This document shows, piece after piece, positions 8,723 to 18,000 of a DNA stretch of 64,000 nt. The position numbers and the translations under genes are program-made. Where the stretch lies: contig JAIXPD010000026.1 in assembly GCA_027486405.1 (NCBI GenBank), positions 1 to 64,000 on the forward strand. The letters run 5' to 3'. The notes beneath the pieces were generated by a model, which was not told where the DNA came from, searched no databases, and saw nothing but the letters and a program-made list of their open reading frames with translations. Position 1 is the first letter of the stretch. The number at the start of each line of letters is the position of its first letter. The DNA is from Azospirillum sp. (GTDB lineage: Bacteria > Pseudomonadota > Alphaproteobacteria > Azospirillales > Azospirillaceae).

Positions 8723-10509
8723 GTCTTCCAGATCCCGTTGCGTTGCCGACTGGTCAGCACCAGTTGGGTGAAGGAATTGACCGCCGCGTACAGCCCGAAA
8801 AAGCGGTTGAGGACGGAGGCGAGCAGAAAGGGATGGCTGCCGACGAACCGCTCCTCGTCCAGTTCCAGGCGGATTTCGGTGCCCCGGCAGAAGCCGCGCC
8901 ACGCCTCCCCACCGATCCGCCGCACCACCGGGCCGCTGGACAGGCCCGACAAACCGGCGACCTGCCCCGTCACCGTCGCGTCGTCAAACACGGCGTAGAG
9001 GCGCAGGATCTCGCGCAGCGCGGTCAGACCGGCCTCGCCATCCAGCGACAGTTGGTTCAGCGACAGGTGCGACACCAGCCGCCACAGCGTTTGCCCGCCC
9101 AGCGGCGGGGCGGCCTGCCGCGTCGGCTTGGTCAGGCAGACGATGCCCTGCAACGGGGCGTCCACCTCGATCTCCATCCGCGCCCCGGCGGGCATCTGCT
9201 CCGCCACCCCCCGGTTGGTGCACAGCGTGTGCGCGAACACCACCTGGGCCGGCGGGCGGGTCGGTTTGAAATCCAAATCCAGGAAGGACAGCATCAGATC
9301 GGTGCCGGGCAGATCGGCCCGCCCGGTCGGTTGCCGCCGCGCCAGCCAAAAGGCGCGGGCGTCGGCCCGCTGGCTGTCGTGATCGAAGGAGTAGAAGGGC
9401 TGGAACACCCGGCTGTCATCCTCATAGGCCGAACTGGCCGACAGCTTGAGGATCGAGTGGATTTCGGTGGAACGCTCGCGGTAGCTGTCCGGCGGCAGGC
9501 GGTATTCGACCTGGGTCTGGTCCAGCCGCACCGGCTCGGACGTTTTGCGGAACAGGTTGACGATGGGCGCGCAATTCAGCCGGAAGGCGCTGCGGTCCAC
9601 CGTGACCGACCGGCGCGGCGGGTTGCCCAGCAGGATCAGGAGATCGACCTCCTTGCCTTCCCCCAGCCCGGCGGTCGCGCCGTCGCCCAGCCCCTCCACA
9701 TCGATGAACAGGTATTTTTCCGGGAAAACAAAATACTCCTGGATCAGCCGATAGCCCTGATGGGCGTGGCGCGGCCAGGGCAACACATCCTCGTCCGGGG
9801 CGAAACCGACGGCGCGCAGGCACCCGGCGGGCAGTTCCCGCAACGGGACGGGCGCACCGACCGGGCGTAGCGCGACACCCCGCGCCTCGTTCAACATCGC
9901 CTCGTACAGCACCCCCGCCGCCGCCCCGCTGAGATGCAGGCGCAACCGACGCGGGGCGATGTCGGCGAAGGTCAGCTTGCCTTGGGCGCGCAGGGTCAGG
10001 CGCAGCACCGCGCCCACGTCCGACCGGCGGTCGAGAAAGGGAAAGGCCGCCGGAGCCTGGATCGTCGCCTCCGCCACCTCGATCGGCCACAGTTCCACCG
10101 GGTAGGCGGTGCGGAAACGGCAGGTCAGGCCGTCCGTCGCCTCGGCGAACAGCGGGGTTTCGTCGGGCAGGGTGAAGCCGGTGGACGCGCGGGCCTGATC
10201 GGGATCGACCAGAAACTGGGCCACCGCCATGCTCGGCACCGGGGCGACCAGATGGGGATAGAGCACCCCCAGCAGGGCCGACGGAATTTGCGGAAAATCG
10301 GAATCCAGGGTGCGTTGGATGCGCGCGGTCAGAAAGGCGAAGCTTTCCAACAGCCGTTCCACATGGGGATCGGGGGATTCGGCCCCGGACAGATCCAGCC
10401 GTGCCGCCACGCGCGGGTAACGGGCGGCGAATTGCGCGCCCTCATGCCGCAGGTAATCCAACTCGCGCTGGTAATAGTCCAGCAGATCGCTGCGATCATC
10501 ACTGCTCAT
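8686..10509 (-). CDS. tssF: Type VI secretion baseplate subunit TssF
   Basis: A TssF (ImpG/VasA) homologue of 607 residues, the usual family length. TssF and TssG form the baseplate wedge core that contacts the VgrG-bound hub. The N-terminal DLLDYYQRELDYLR and the following ARYPRVAARLDL, DPHVERLLESFAFLTARI and PSALLGVLYPHL motifs are diagnostic. The ATG at 10509 sits at good spacing after a GGGGG/GGA stretch; an in-frame ATG two codons earlier (10515) has no spacing to that site. The gene overlaps tssE upstream and tssG downstream. Confidence 0.96.
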   Translation of the reverse strand: MSSDDRSDLLDYYQRELDYLRHEGAQFAARYPRVAARLDLSGAESPDPHVERLLESFAFLTARIQRTLDSDFPQIPSALLGVLYPHLVAPVPSMAVAQFLVDPDQARASTGFTLPDETPLFAEATDGLTCRFRTAYPVELWPIEVAEATIQAPAAFPFLDRRSDVGAVLRLTLRAQGKLTFADIAPRRLRLHLSGAAAGVLYEAMLNEARGVALRPVGAPVPLRELPAGCLRAVGFAPDEDVLPWPRHAHQGYRLIQEYFVFPEKYLFIDVEGLGDGATAGLGEGKEVDLLILLGNPPRRSVTVDRSAFRLNCAPIVNLFRKTSEPVRLDQTQVEYRLPPDSYRERSTEIHSILKLSASSAYEDDSRVFQPFYSFDHDSQRADARAFWLARRQPTGRADLPGTDLMLSFLDLDFKPTRPPAQVVFAHTLCTNRGVAEQMPAGARMEIEVDAPLQGIVCLTKPTRQAAPPLGGQTLWRLVSHLSLNQLSLDGEAGLTALREILRLYAVFDDATVTGQVAGLSGLSSGPVVRRIGGEAWRGFCRGTEIRLELDEERFVGSHPFLLASVLNRFFGLYAAVNSFTQLVLTSRQRNGIWKTWPPLAGDRPVL

Positions 10510-10966
10510 CGCCATCCCCCACGCTGTCGCTCAGCAGGATGGGGAAACTGACGGATTCAACGACGTCGTCAAGCGTGATGACCCCCGTCACCCGCGCGCG
10601 CAGCCGCGACCGCTCGTTGCCCACCCGCTCCAGCGCGACAGAGGGGCGGAGCAAGCGCGGTTCAAAGGCGGCGATGGTGCTGGTCATCAGCGCCGCCAAG
10701 CGCGCCTCGCTGTCGGCGTCGAACGGCCAGAACAGCGACAGATCGGGAATGCCGTAATCCAGCGTGCCGCGTGGCCGCAGACCCAATTGGTCGGCGGCCA
10801 GCGGCGTGCGCGTGTTCAGCAAACGATCCAGTTCGCGCCGGATCGAGGCCAACAGACCATCCCGGTCGAGCAAACGCGGATCCCGCCGCCCGTCCAGCCC
10901 GGTGGAACTGGCCAGGCGGTCGAACAGCGGTGCCCGGACACCCTGCGTGGCCCGTGGCCCCGGCAT
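10499..10966 (-). CDS. tssE: Type VI secretion baseplate subunit TssE (gp25-like)
   Basis: A 155-residue gp25/TssE-type baseplate protein that initiates sheath assembly. The family landmarks are an N-terminal PLFDRLA, the central IRRELDRLLNTR, the YGIPDLS stretch and the EPRL segment near residue 100. It lies 9 bp after hcp and overlaps the start of tssF. The ribosome site is weak, consistent with coupling to hcp translation. Confidence 0.94.
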   Translation of the reverse strand: MPGPRATQGVRAPLFDRLASSTGLDGRRDPRLLDRDGLLASIRRELDRLLNTRTPLAADQLGLRPRGTLDYGIPDLSLFWPFDADSEARLAALMTSTIAAFEPRLLRPSVALERVGNERSRLRARVTGVITLDDVVESVSFPILLSDSVGDGDEQ

Positions 10967-10975
10967 GACCGGCCG

Positions 10976-11482
10976 TTACGAAACGGTCTGGGCACCGAGG
11001 TCGTGCTTGACCGGCTGGTTGCCCCCCGCCGTGCCGTCCGCCGTCTTCTGCTGGATGTAGGTGTATTGGACCGAATTGTAGCTCAAGGTGATGGTTTCGA
11101 CCGGGATGTCGCCGGTCCCGCCGCCAATCGAGATGTTGGAAACGATGACGCCGGTCATCACCACTTCCAGATACTTGATCGCCTTGTTTTCACCGTCGGA
11201 GCGGTAGGCGGTGAAGGTCGCCGAACCGATCTGCTTGCCGCTCCAGCACATCTTCAGCAAATCGTCGGTCGAGGCGTCGATGTATTTGGTGAAGGAGAAA
11301 TCGGAGTGGTTGGCCTGTTCGACCGTGCCCGAACCGGCGGAGCTGCGGGTCGGCGAAGTCGGCTGGTTGAAGGAGTGGCTCCAGGACAGAACCTGGATCG
11401 AGTTGATGTTGCTGCTGTCAAGGCTTTCACCCACGATGTCCGGGGTCTTGAAAACGATGAACATATTTGTGGCCACGGTCAT
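10976..11482 (-). CDS. hcp: Type VI secretion tube protein Hcp (TssD)
   Basis: A 168-residue Hcp, the hexameric ring protein that stacks into the inner tube and is exported to target cells. It shows the family pattern MFIVFKTPDIVGES, a central TVEQANHSDFSFTKYIDASTDD segment, and the typical ending VETITLSYNSVQYTY. An AGGGAG stretch lies directly against the start codon, which is unusually tight spacing. The gene is separated from tssC by 111 bp that contain a strong hairpin, so its level may be set separately from the sheath genes. Confidence 0.96.
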   Translation of the reverse strand: MTVATNMFIVFKTPDIVGESLDSSNINSIQVLSWSHSFNQPTSPTRSSAGSGTVEQANHSDFSFTKYIDASTDDLLKMCWSGKQIGSATFTAYRSDGENKAIKYLEVVMTGVIVSNISIGGGTGDIPVETITLSYNSVQYTYIQQKTADGTAGGNQPVKHDLGAQTVS

Positions 11483-11540
11483 CTCCCTATTGTTGGCGGG
11501 GCCGGAAGCCCGCGCGCCGACACAGAACGCGGATGCCGCC

Positions 11541-11577
11541 CCCGCGCCCCGGCGGCGTTGCGCCGGAGGGGCACGGG
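11541..11577 (-). promoter_or_regulatory. Strong intergenic hairpin between tssC and hcp
   Basis: Between the tssC stop and the hcp start lies a 37-base near-palindrome: arms CCCG, GCCCC and CGGCG pair with CGCCG, GGGGC and CGGG around a TTG loop, with small internal mismatches. No T-run follows it in the direction of transcription, so a role as an mRNA processing or stabilising element, or partial attenuator, is more likely than a full terminator. This is inference from the fold alone. Confidence 0.5.
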
Positions 11578-11593
11578 GTGGCGAACGAGAGCC

Positions 11594-13081
11594 TTAGTGA
11601 ACGGCCGGAGGCGGCAGTTCAGCCACAAGGCGGATGGACGCGGTCAGCTCTTCCAACTGGAAATGCGGCCGCAGGAAGACGGTGGCGTTGTAACAACCGG
11701 GCTTGCCCGGAATGTCGGTGACTTCGACGCGGGCGTCGCGCAGCGGGTATTGCGCCTTCAACGCCTGACCGGCGTCGTCCTTGCCCAGCACATAATCCAT
11801 CAGCCAGCTGTTCAGATAGCTCTGGACGTTTTCCTTGGTCATGAAGCTGCCGACCTTGTCGCGCATGATGACCTTGATGTAATGGGCAAAGCGCGACGAG
11901 TTCAGGATGTAGGGCAGCATCGACGACAGACGGCTGTTCGCGTTGGCCGCCGCCGTGTTGTAGATCTTGGGCTTGTTGGTGGTCTGGCCGCCGAAGAAGG
12001 CACCGTAGTCCGTGCCCTTGCAATGGACCAGCGCGATGAAGCCGAGATCGTTCAGCTCCTTTTCCCGGCGGTCGGTGATGGCGATTTCCGTCGGGCATTT
12101 CAGGGCGATGTCGCCCTCGTCGGTGTGGAAGGTGTGGGTCGGCAGACCTTCGACCTTGCCACCGCCCTCGACACCCCGGATCGCGGCGGTCCAACCATGC
12201 TTGGCGAACGCGTCGGTGATGCGGGCGGCCAGCATCCAGGCGGGGTTGCCCCACAGATACTTGCCATGCTCGCGCCCGTCGGTGTCCTCGACGAAGTTGA
12301 TGCCCTCGACCGGCACCGTGTCCGGGCCATAGGGCAGGCGCATCAACACATGCGGCAGGCAGAGCGTGACGTAGCGCGAATCCTCGCTGGCGCGGAAGGA
12401 CCGCCATTTGGTCAGTTCCGCGCTCTCGAAGATCTTCGACAGGTCGCGCGGCACGCTGAGTTCGGTGAAGCTGCCCATGTCGAACAGCATCGGGCTGGCC
12501 GAGGCGAGGAACGGCGCGTGCGCGGCGGCCGCGACGTTGGAGATCTTCTCCAACAGGGCCATGTCCTGCGGGTGACGGCCGAATTCGTAATCGCCGACCA
12601 GCACGCTGTATGGGTAGCCGCCGAAGGTGCCGTATTCTTCCTCATACACCTTCTTGAACAAGGCGCTCTGGTCGAACTCGACGGCCTTTTCCAGATCCTT
12701 CAGCAGGTCGGCCTTGCTGACGTTCAGCAAGCGCAGCTTCAGCATGCTGCTGGTTTCGGTGTTGGACACCAGATAGGCCAGACCGCGCCAGGACGCTTCC
12801 AGCTTCTGGAAGTCCGGATGGTGCAGGATGTCGTTCAGTTGCAGCGAGATCAGGTCGTCGATCTCGGCGATTCGGTCGGAAATCGCCGCGACCACGTCGC
12901 CCGAGACCGTGCCGCCGGTTTCCTCCAACACCGAATTGACGAACTCGCCCACCAGATCGCGGGCGTAACCGCGTTGCGTTTCGTCGCGGGCCAGCTTGCC
13001 CTCGACCATGATGCGGTCAAGGATGGTCAGGGTTTGCGTCTGCGCCGCCACGCCGCCCGTGGTTTCGGTCTCGTCAGCCAT
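11594..13081 (-). CDS. tssC: Type VI secretion contractile sheath large subunit TssC (VipB)
   Basis: A 495-residue TssC/VipB homologue. With TssB it forms the cogwheel-like sheath that contracts to drive the Hcp tube outwards. Diagnostic stretches are EIDDLISLQLNDILHHPDFQ, SWRGLAYLVSNTE, GGYPYSVLVGDYEFGRHPQD, the GREHGKYLWGNPAWMLA region and the ending RPHFQLEELTASIRLVAELP. The ribosome site GGAGAGGA precedes the ATG by five bases. It follows tssB by 81 bp. Confidence 0.97.
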   Translation of the reverse strand: MADETETTGGVAAQTQTLTILDRIMVEGKLARDETQRGYARDLVGEFVNSVLEETGGTVSGDVVAAISDRIAEIDDLISLQLNDILHHPDFQKLEASWRGLAYLVSNTETSSMLKLRLLNVSKADLLKDLEKAVEFDQSALFKKVYEEEYGTFGGYPYSVLVGDYEFGRHPQDMALLEKISNVAAAAHAPFLASASPMLFDMGSFTELSVPRDLSKIFESAELTKWRSFRASEDSRYVTLCLPHVLMRLPYGPDTVPVEGINFVEDTDGREHGKYLWGNPAWMLAARITDAFAKHGWTAAIRGVEGGGKVEGLPTHTFHTDEGDIALKCPTEIAITDRREKELNDLGFIALVHCKGTDYGAFFGGQTTNKPKIYNTAAANANSRLSSMLPYILNSSRFAHYIKVIMRDKVGSFMTKENVQSYLNSWLMDYVLGKDDAGQALKAQYPLRDARVEVTDIPGKPGCYNATVFLRPHFQLEELTASIRLVAELPPPAVH

Positions 13082-13162
13082 GGAATCCTCTCCTCACGCG
13101 GATGCCGTCGGGTCGTGCCACCCACGGCGTCTCATGATTGTCTCGATGGGCCGGGTTTGCGG

Positions 13163-13720
13163 TCACTCAGCCGCCGGTTCGGCGGGCGGTTCCGCCGCCG
13201 CTGCGGCGGCGGCCGGAGCCGACGGGCCGGCCAACTGCTTCTTCAGCGCGGCCAGATCCTCCGTGCTCGCCATCACCGACTTCAGCAGCGCGTCGAGGTC
13301 GTCGTTGCCGTCCAGCTTGGTCAGCAGATCGCGCAGGCGCGAGCGAGCTTCGAACAGACGCTTGAGCGCCGGAACCTGCTTCAACACCTCCACCGGGCCG
13401 AAATCGTCCAGATGCTTGAAACGCAACTCGACGTTCAGGGAATCCGCGCTGCCGGGTTGCAGACGGTTGGGGACGCGAAACGCAACACGGGGGCCGATCG
13501 CGGACAGAACGTCCTGAAAATTGTCCCGGTCGATCTCGACGAACTTGCGATCCTTGACCGGGGGCAGGGCCTCCGTCGGTTTGCCCGACAGATCGGCCAT
13601 CATGCCGACAATGTACGGAAGCTCTTTCTTTTCGATCGCCTCACCGATTTCCACATCATAGGTGATCTGGACGCGCGGCGGACGGACTCGGCTGAGTTTG
13701 TGCTGAGTGCTCTCGGCCAT
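13163..13720 (-). CDS. tssB: Type VI secretion contractile sheath small subunit TssB (VipA)
   Basis: A TssB/VipA homologue of 185 residues. It pairs with TssC in the sheath. The N-terminal PPRVQITYDVEIGEA and KKELPYIVGMMADLSG, and the RDNFQDVLSAIGPRVAFRVPN segment, are typical. The C-terminus is an alanine/proline-rich tail of about 20 residues. The ATG at 13720 has AGAGGT seven bases upstream; an in-frame TTG six codons earlier is less likely. The 128-bp gap before it is AT-rich and may hold a promoter. Confidence 0.96.
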   Translation of the reverse strand: MAESTQHKLSRVRPPRVQITYDVEIGEAIEKKELPYIVGMMADLSGKPTEALPPVKDRKFVEIDRDNFQDVLSAIGPRVAFRVPNRLQPGSADSLNVELRFKHLDDFGPVEVLKQVPALKRLFEARSRLRDLLTKLDGNDDLDALLKSVMASTEDLAALKKQLAGPSAPAAAAAAAEPPAEPAAE

Positions 13721-13797
13721 GGTGTTGACCTCTGCCAAATGTTGCGACGCACGCCCAACGAGACTATCAGGCGCGATAACCCGTAAATTTTACTAAG

Positions 13798-13824
13798 ATT
13801 ATAAGCAGTTACACGCGGTGACAA
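13798..13824 (-). promoter_or_regulatory. Candidate promoter upstream of tssB
   Basis: In the only AT-rich gap inside the operon, read on the minus strand, a TTGTCA box (13819-13824) is followed after 15 bases by TATAAT (13798-13803); TAATCT overlapping it would give a 17-base spacer. It would start transcription about 70 bases before the tssB ATG. The boxes are good for sigma-70 but the spacing is imperfect, so this is a tentative call. Confidence 0.35.
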
Positions 13825-13848
13825 GAATGAATCCCATGATGACACGGG

Positions 13849-15060
13849 TCAGGAACCCGATTTTCCTCCCTTCTGTTGCGACAATTCGGTGAAATTGAAT
13901 CCTAGGAAGTCAAAAATGGTGGACAAATCGTTTCGTCCACGGCTGACCTCCAACAAAACTTCGTGCAGAGGCATGTTCGCCCAGCTCAAGGCCCGGTGGA
14001 CGACGTAGGGAGTCGGGCTGTGCGGCTCGTGACGGATGAGAAAGTCCGCCGCTTCCGCCAACCAGAAATAGGCCTCTTCGCGCGTGCGGATCGGACCGGC
14101 CCCGAACACCGGGGCGTCCGCCGCACCATCGCCCGCCGCCCCGTCCGGATCGGTGTAGGCGTCGTAGGCCGCGCCCAAACCATCGTCGTCCACCGATTCA
14201 CCCTCCGTTTCCGCCGCGATGGGCGCCGCCGCCTGGGCCATGACCGGATCTTCGCCCTTGGCGCGCAAAGCGGTGTCGACCCAGCCGCGCAAGGCCAGAC
14301 ACCCATCACGCAACCCGGTCAATCCCGGGGCCTGCCGCCCGCACCGCTCGTCCAGCACCACCGCCAACCGATCGACGGCGACCAGGGCCTGGTCCAACCA
14401 ATCATGATGGGCGCGGTGGAAGGCCACCGGAGTCGCCTGGGCGCTGGCGTCGATCTCCGCCAGGGTCGGCCCGCCGCTGCGGGCAAGCGCGGCCACCACC
14501 CCGCGCGGGTCGCGCACCGCCGCCAACTGGTTGCGCTGGGCGTTCTCGTAATCGCCGAAGGAAAAACCAACCGGCGGCGGTCCGCCCGAGCGGGTGAGCG
14601 GCAGCGTTTGCAACACGGTGGGCAGCTTGTCGTTCAGCCATTCCAGCGGGGCCACCCGCGCGCCGGCGTCGCCATCCTCGTCCAAATCCGGGTGCAGGCC
14701 ATCGTCCCAAAAGGCGTCGCACAGCGCGGCGAGCAAACGGATGGACGGGGCCAGCGCGGCGAAGCCGTGGCGGTGAACCAGCGCCTCGGTCAACCAGCAG
14801 GCGACCTGAAGATCCTTGGAGCGCTGTTCCAGCACCTCGCGGCACAGGCGGATCGCCAGATCCCAATCGGCGCGCTTGGGCACGCTCTGCCACACACCCA
14901 TCGGCAGCGACGGATCATCCTGCCGCCGCGCCTCACGAATGGCGTCGTAAATCGGATCGTAGCGCAGCGACGGACCAACCGGCGATTCGCCGGGAAAGGG
15001 GGCCAGCGCGGCGGTGGCATCGAACGGGCCAACGGCGGCGGTCATCGCTTCGGCGCTCAT
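13849..15060 (-). CDS. tssA: Type VI secretion protein TssA (ImpA N-terminal domain)
   Basis: A 403-residue TssA. These proteins cap or anchor the growing sheath and recruit baseplate and tail parts. The ImpA_N domain spans about 15-135, with the typical GPSLRYDPIYDAIREARR, DWDLAIRLCREVLEQRSKDLQVACWLTEA and GFAALAPSIRLLAAL. The C-terminal region ends in REEAYFWLAEAADFLI and the HSPTPYVVHRALSWA motif seen in TssA proteins of the short class. Its ATG overlaps the tssM stop as ATGA, and GGAGGGTGAG lies upstream, so it is coupled to tssM. Confidence 0.94.
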   Translation of the reverse strand: MSAEAMTAAVGPFDATAALAPFPGESPVGPSLRYDPIYDAIREARRQDDPSLPMGVWQSVPKRADWDLAIRLCREVLEQRSKDLQVACWLTEALVHRHGFAALAPSIRLLAALCDAFWDDGLHPDLDEDGDAGARVAPLEWLNDKLPTVLQTLPLTRSGGPPPVGFSFGDYENAQRNQLAAVRDPRGVVAALARSGGPTLAEIDASAQATPVAFHRAHHDWLDQALVAVDRLAVVLDERCGRQAPGLTGLRDGCLALRGWVDTALRAKGEDPVMAQAAAPIAAETEGESVDDDGLGAAYDAYTDPDGAAGDGAADAPVFGAGPIRTREEAYFWLAEAADFLIRHEPHSPTPYVVHRALSWANMPLHEVLLEVSRGRNDLSTIFDFLGFNFTELSQQKGGKSGS

Positions 15061-18000
15061 CGGCTCACCCTCCGCACCACGGGTTTGCGCGGCACCAGCC
15101 GGGTCGGCTTGCCGCTGTCGTAAATCTCGTCGTCATACCCATCGGTCGGGACAAAGGACAGGCGCGCGCCCATCGATCCCCCCACATCCAGACGCGGCGC
15201 GGCGTAGGGGAAGACCGGCATCACCCGCGTCGTCTTGCTCTTGCCGTCGGCATTCGGCGTGGACAGGGTGACGCGCAGGAACACCGTGGTCCGCCCGCCC
15301 GCCACCGGCTTGGCCGCCGCCGGACCGCCCGCCGTGATGGGTGCCGTGGCGGGCGTGCCGCCGCCGGGATTTTGCCCCGGGACCGCGACGGTCGCGGTGT
15401 CGGCGGAGAATTTCAGCGTGTGCGGCTGCGGATCGATCAGCTTGGGCAGTTCGGCGGGGGGCGGGCGCTGGGCCTGCAACAGCCGCAACAGCGACCAGCG
15501 GTTGCCAAAGGACACGGTGATGGCGCGGTCGGCCTCCACCGTGCCGTCGGGGCTGAGGATGGAGAGCGGAACGACCGGCGCGTCCTTGGCCCAGCGCAGC
15601 GTCACCGCCACCGGCTGACCGGGCGACCAGCGGGCCGATTTCACCTCGCCGCCGCGCGTCAGCCGTTGATCGCCGACCGCCATCGTCCAGTCGATGATCT
15701 GGTTGCCACCGCTTTCGTGCGCGCGGTTCACGCGGAATTCGGCGGCGACGTCGTACCCGGCCGGGGCGGCCGAGGTCGCTCCCAGGAAGGGCGAGAGGAA
15801 CTCCCGCACCGCCGCCATCCGGTTCAGGAACTCCAGGGCCTGGGCGCTGGCGCTGCCCGGCGTCGGGTGGCCCAGCCCCCGGCGGATTCCCGGCTCGGCG
15901 GCGGTCATCCGCTCCAGGAAGGCCGTCACCGCATCAAGATCGGCCTCGGCGGTGTCAGCCCCCTGGTAATCGGCGAAGGGATAGCGCCCGGCCAACAGGC
16001 TGTTGAAGTCGGCGGCCAACCGCGCGTAGTCGGTGGAGGTGCTGCGCGCCGCCAACTGCTGGCACTGCGCCAGCGCCATCCGCCGGAGGCTGTCGCGCCG
16101 TTGCAGGAAGAAATCGGCCCCGCTGCCGAAGGCGGAGGAGCCGCCCGCCAGTTGCACCAGACAATTGTCGGGCTTCACCGCGTCGCCCAGATCAAACCGG
16201 ATGTAGCGCTCCAGCACCGCCAGCGAACTGCCGGGGTTGCCCGCCTTGTAGCGTTGCTGCTCGATCAGGATGCGCTGCCATTTGGTGACGCGCGGGTCGT
16301 TGCGCAGATTGGCGGGCATCTGTTCGCGCAGAGCGAAATTGATGAGCGGGGCGGCGATCTCCGTTCCCAGCCAATCAAAGCGCCCGCGCGTGTTGTCGAG
16401 ATACTGCGCCAGTTCCACATCGCTCAGCGCCTGCCAGCCCTCGGCGTTCAGCGGCAGGGTGCCTTCCCAGTCGCGGAACTCGTTCAGCGGCAGATAGGGC
16501 GCGCCCTCCTCGGCGATGCGGTCGGCCTGCTCCATCATGCTCAACACATGCTGGCTGAAGATGGCCGACACGCTGGCGTAGCCCTGTTCGAAACCGCGAC
16601 GGCTGAAGGCCGCCAGCAGATCGCCCATCGGCCGGGCGGCGCGGGCGAACTGCCGGACCTCGCGCAGCAAACCGGTTTCGTCGGCGGTCAGGCGGAAATC
16701 CTGGCCGCGCCGTTCGATCACCTGGGAGTCCGCCACGGCGGTCAGCATGGTGGCTTGCAACCGCTGGGCGACCAGCGCTTGCAACATCGGGCGCAGGGTT
16801 TCCGGCACGCGGGCCATCGGCCCGGCCTCCATCGCCTCAAAGGCGCGGTATTGGCGCACGGCCTTTTCCAACGGCTCGGGCATCCACATGATGCTGCCGC
16901 CGCGCACCCCCAGCGCCTCCGGCTGTTTCACCGGGGCGTCGGCCATGAAGTCGTAGCGCAGTATTTCGGGCAGCGCCGCCGCCAGACCGGACAGGGCGGG
17001 CGACAGCCGCAGCAGGCCATCGGCGCTGTCATCCTCCACCATCAACGGCCCCATCACCGGGGTGCGGATCGACAGCAACGCCTTGCGCAGATCGTCCACA
17101 TCGTCGATGGCGATCTTCAGAACCCTTTGCGCCGCCGCGTCCCCCAAAAACAGGTTGCTGCGGATGCGCGGCAACACCCGTTGCCACAGCGGATCCTTGT
17201 CCGGGTGTCGCACGAACAGCCAGCGCAACGCCGGGTCGGCCAAGGTCGCCTGCACCTCCTGGAAGGCAAGGCTGAGATCCTGAAGCACCGCCCCCGCCCC
17301 ATCGGCCGCCGCGAAGCGGGCCAGTTCGACCCGCTCCAGGGCCGACGCCAGCGTGCTCATCGGGCGGACCATCGGGCCGTTGCGGTTGGTCAGCGTGTCG
17401 GCGTCGTTGGCCAGCCGGGTGAGGGTTTCCAACGAGGGGGCAAGGTTCTGATCGGTGTCGATCGGGCGGATCACCACCGCGTTCATCACATCGGCGTAGA
17501 GCTTCTCATCGCTGCGCAGCGTCGATCCCAGATCGATGGCCAGCAGGGAGGACACCAATGCTGCGAATTCCTGAACCGGCAGCTTCTGGGCGTTGCGGTA
17601 GAGCGTGATGTCGTTGGCGACCCGGTCCAGATCGTCCAGGTAATTGCGCACGCGCTGGAAAGCGACCAGATCGCCAGCATCGGGGGGCAGCGGCCCGGCG
17701 TAACGGTCCTGCACCGCTTTCCACCGGTTGATGAGTTCCAACCGCATGGGGTCGAGCACGACCAGTCGGAAGCCCTGGACCAGCTCGCCTTTCACCGCGT
17801 CGGCCAAGCCGCTGTACCAGGAGCTGGGCATGAAGGGGACCAGCAGCTCACGCCCGCTCACCGTCTTGAAGGCCCCCAGAATCTGCGGGGCAACGTCGCG
17901 CAGCTTCTTGTAGGCGTTGAGCGTGTCGCCGGTCAGCCGCGCCTCGCTCATCATGCGGTCGGCGTTTTCGATCACGGTCAGGGGCTGGGCCAAATCCTGC

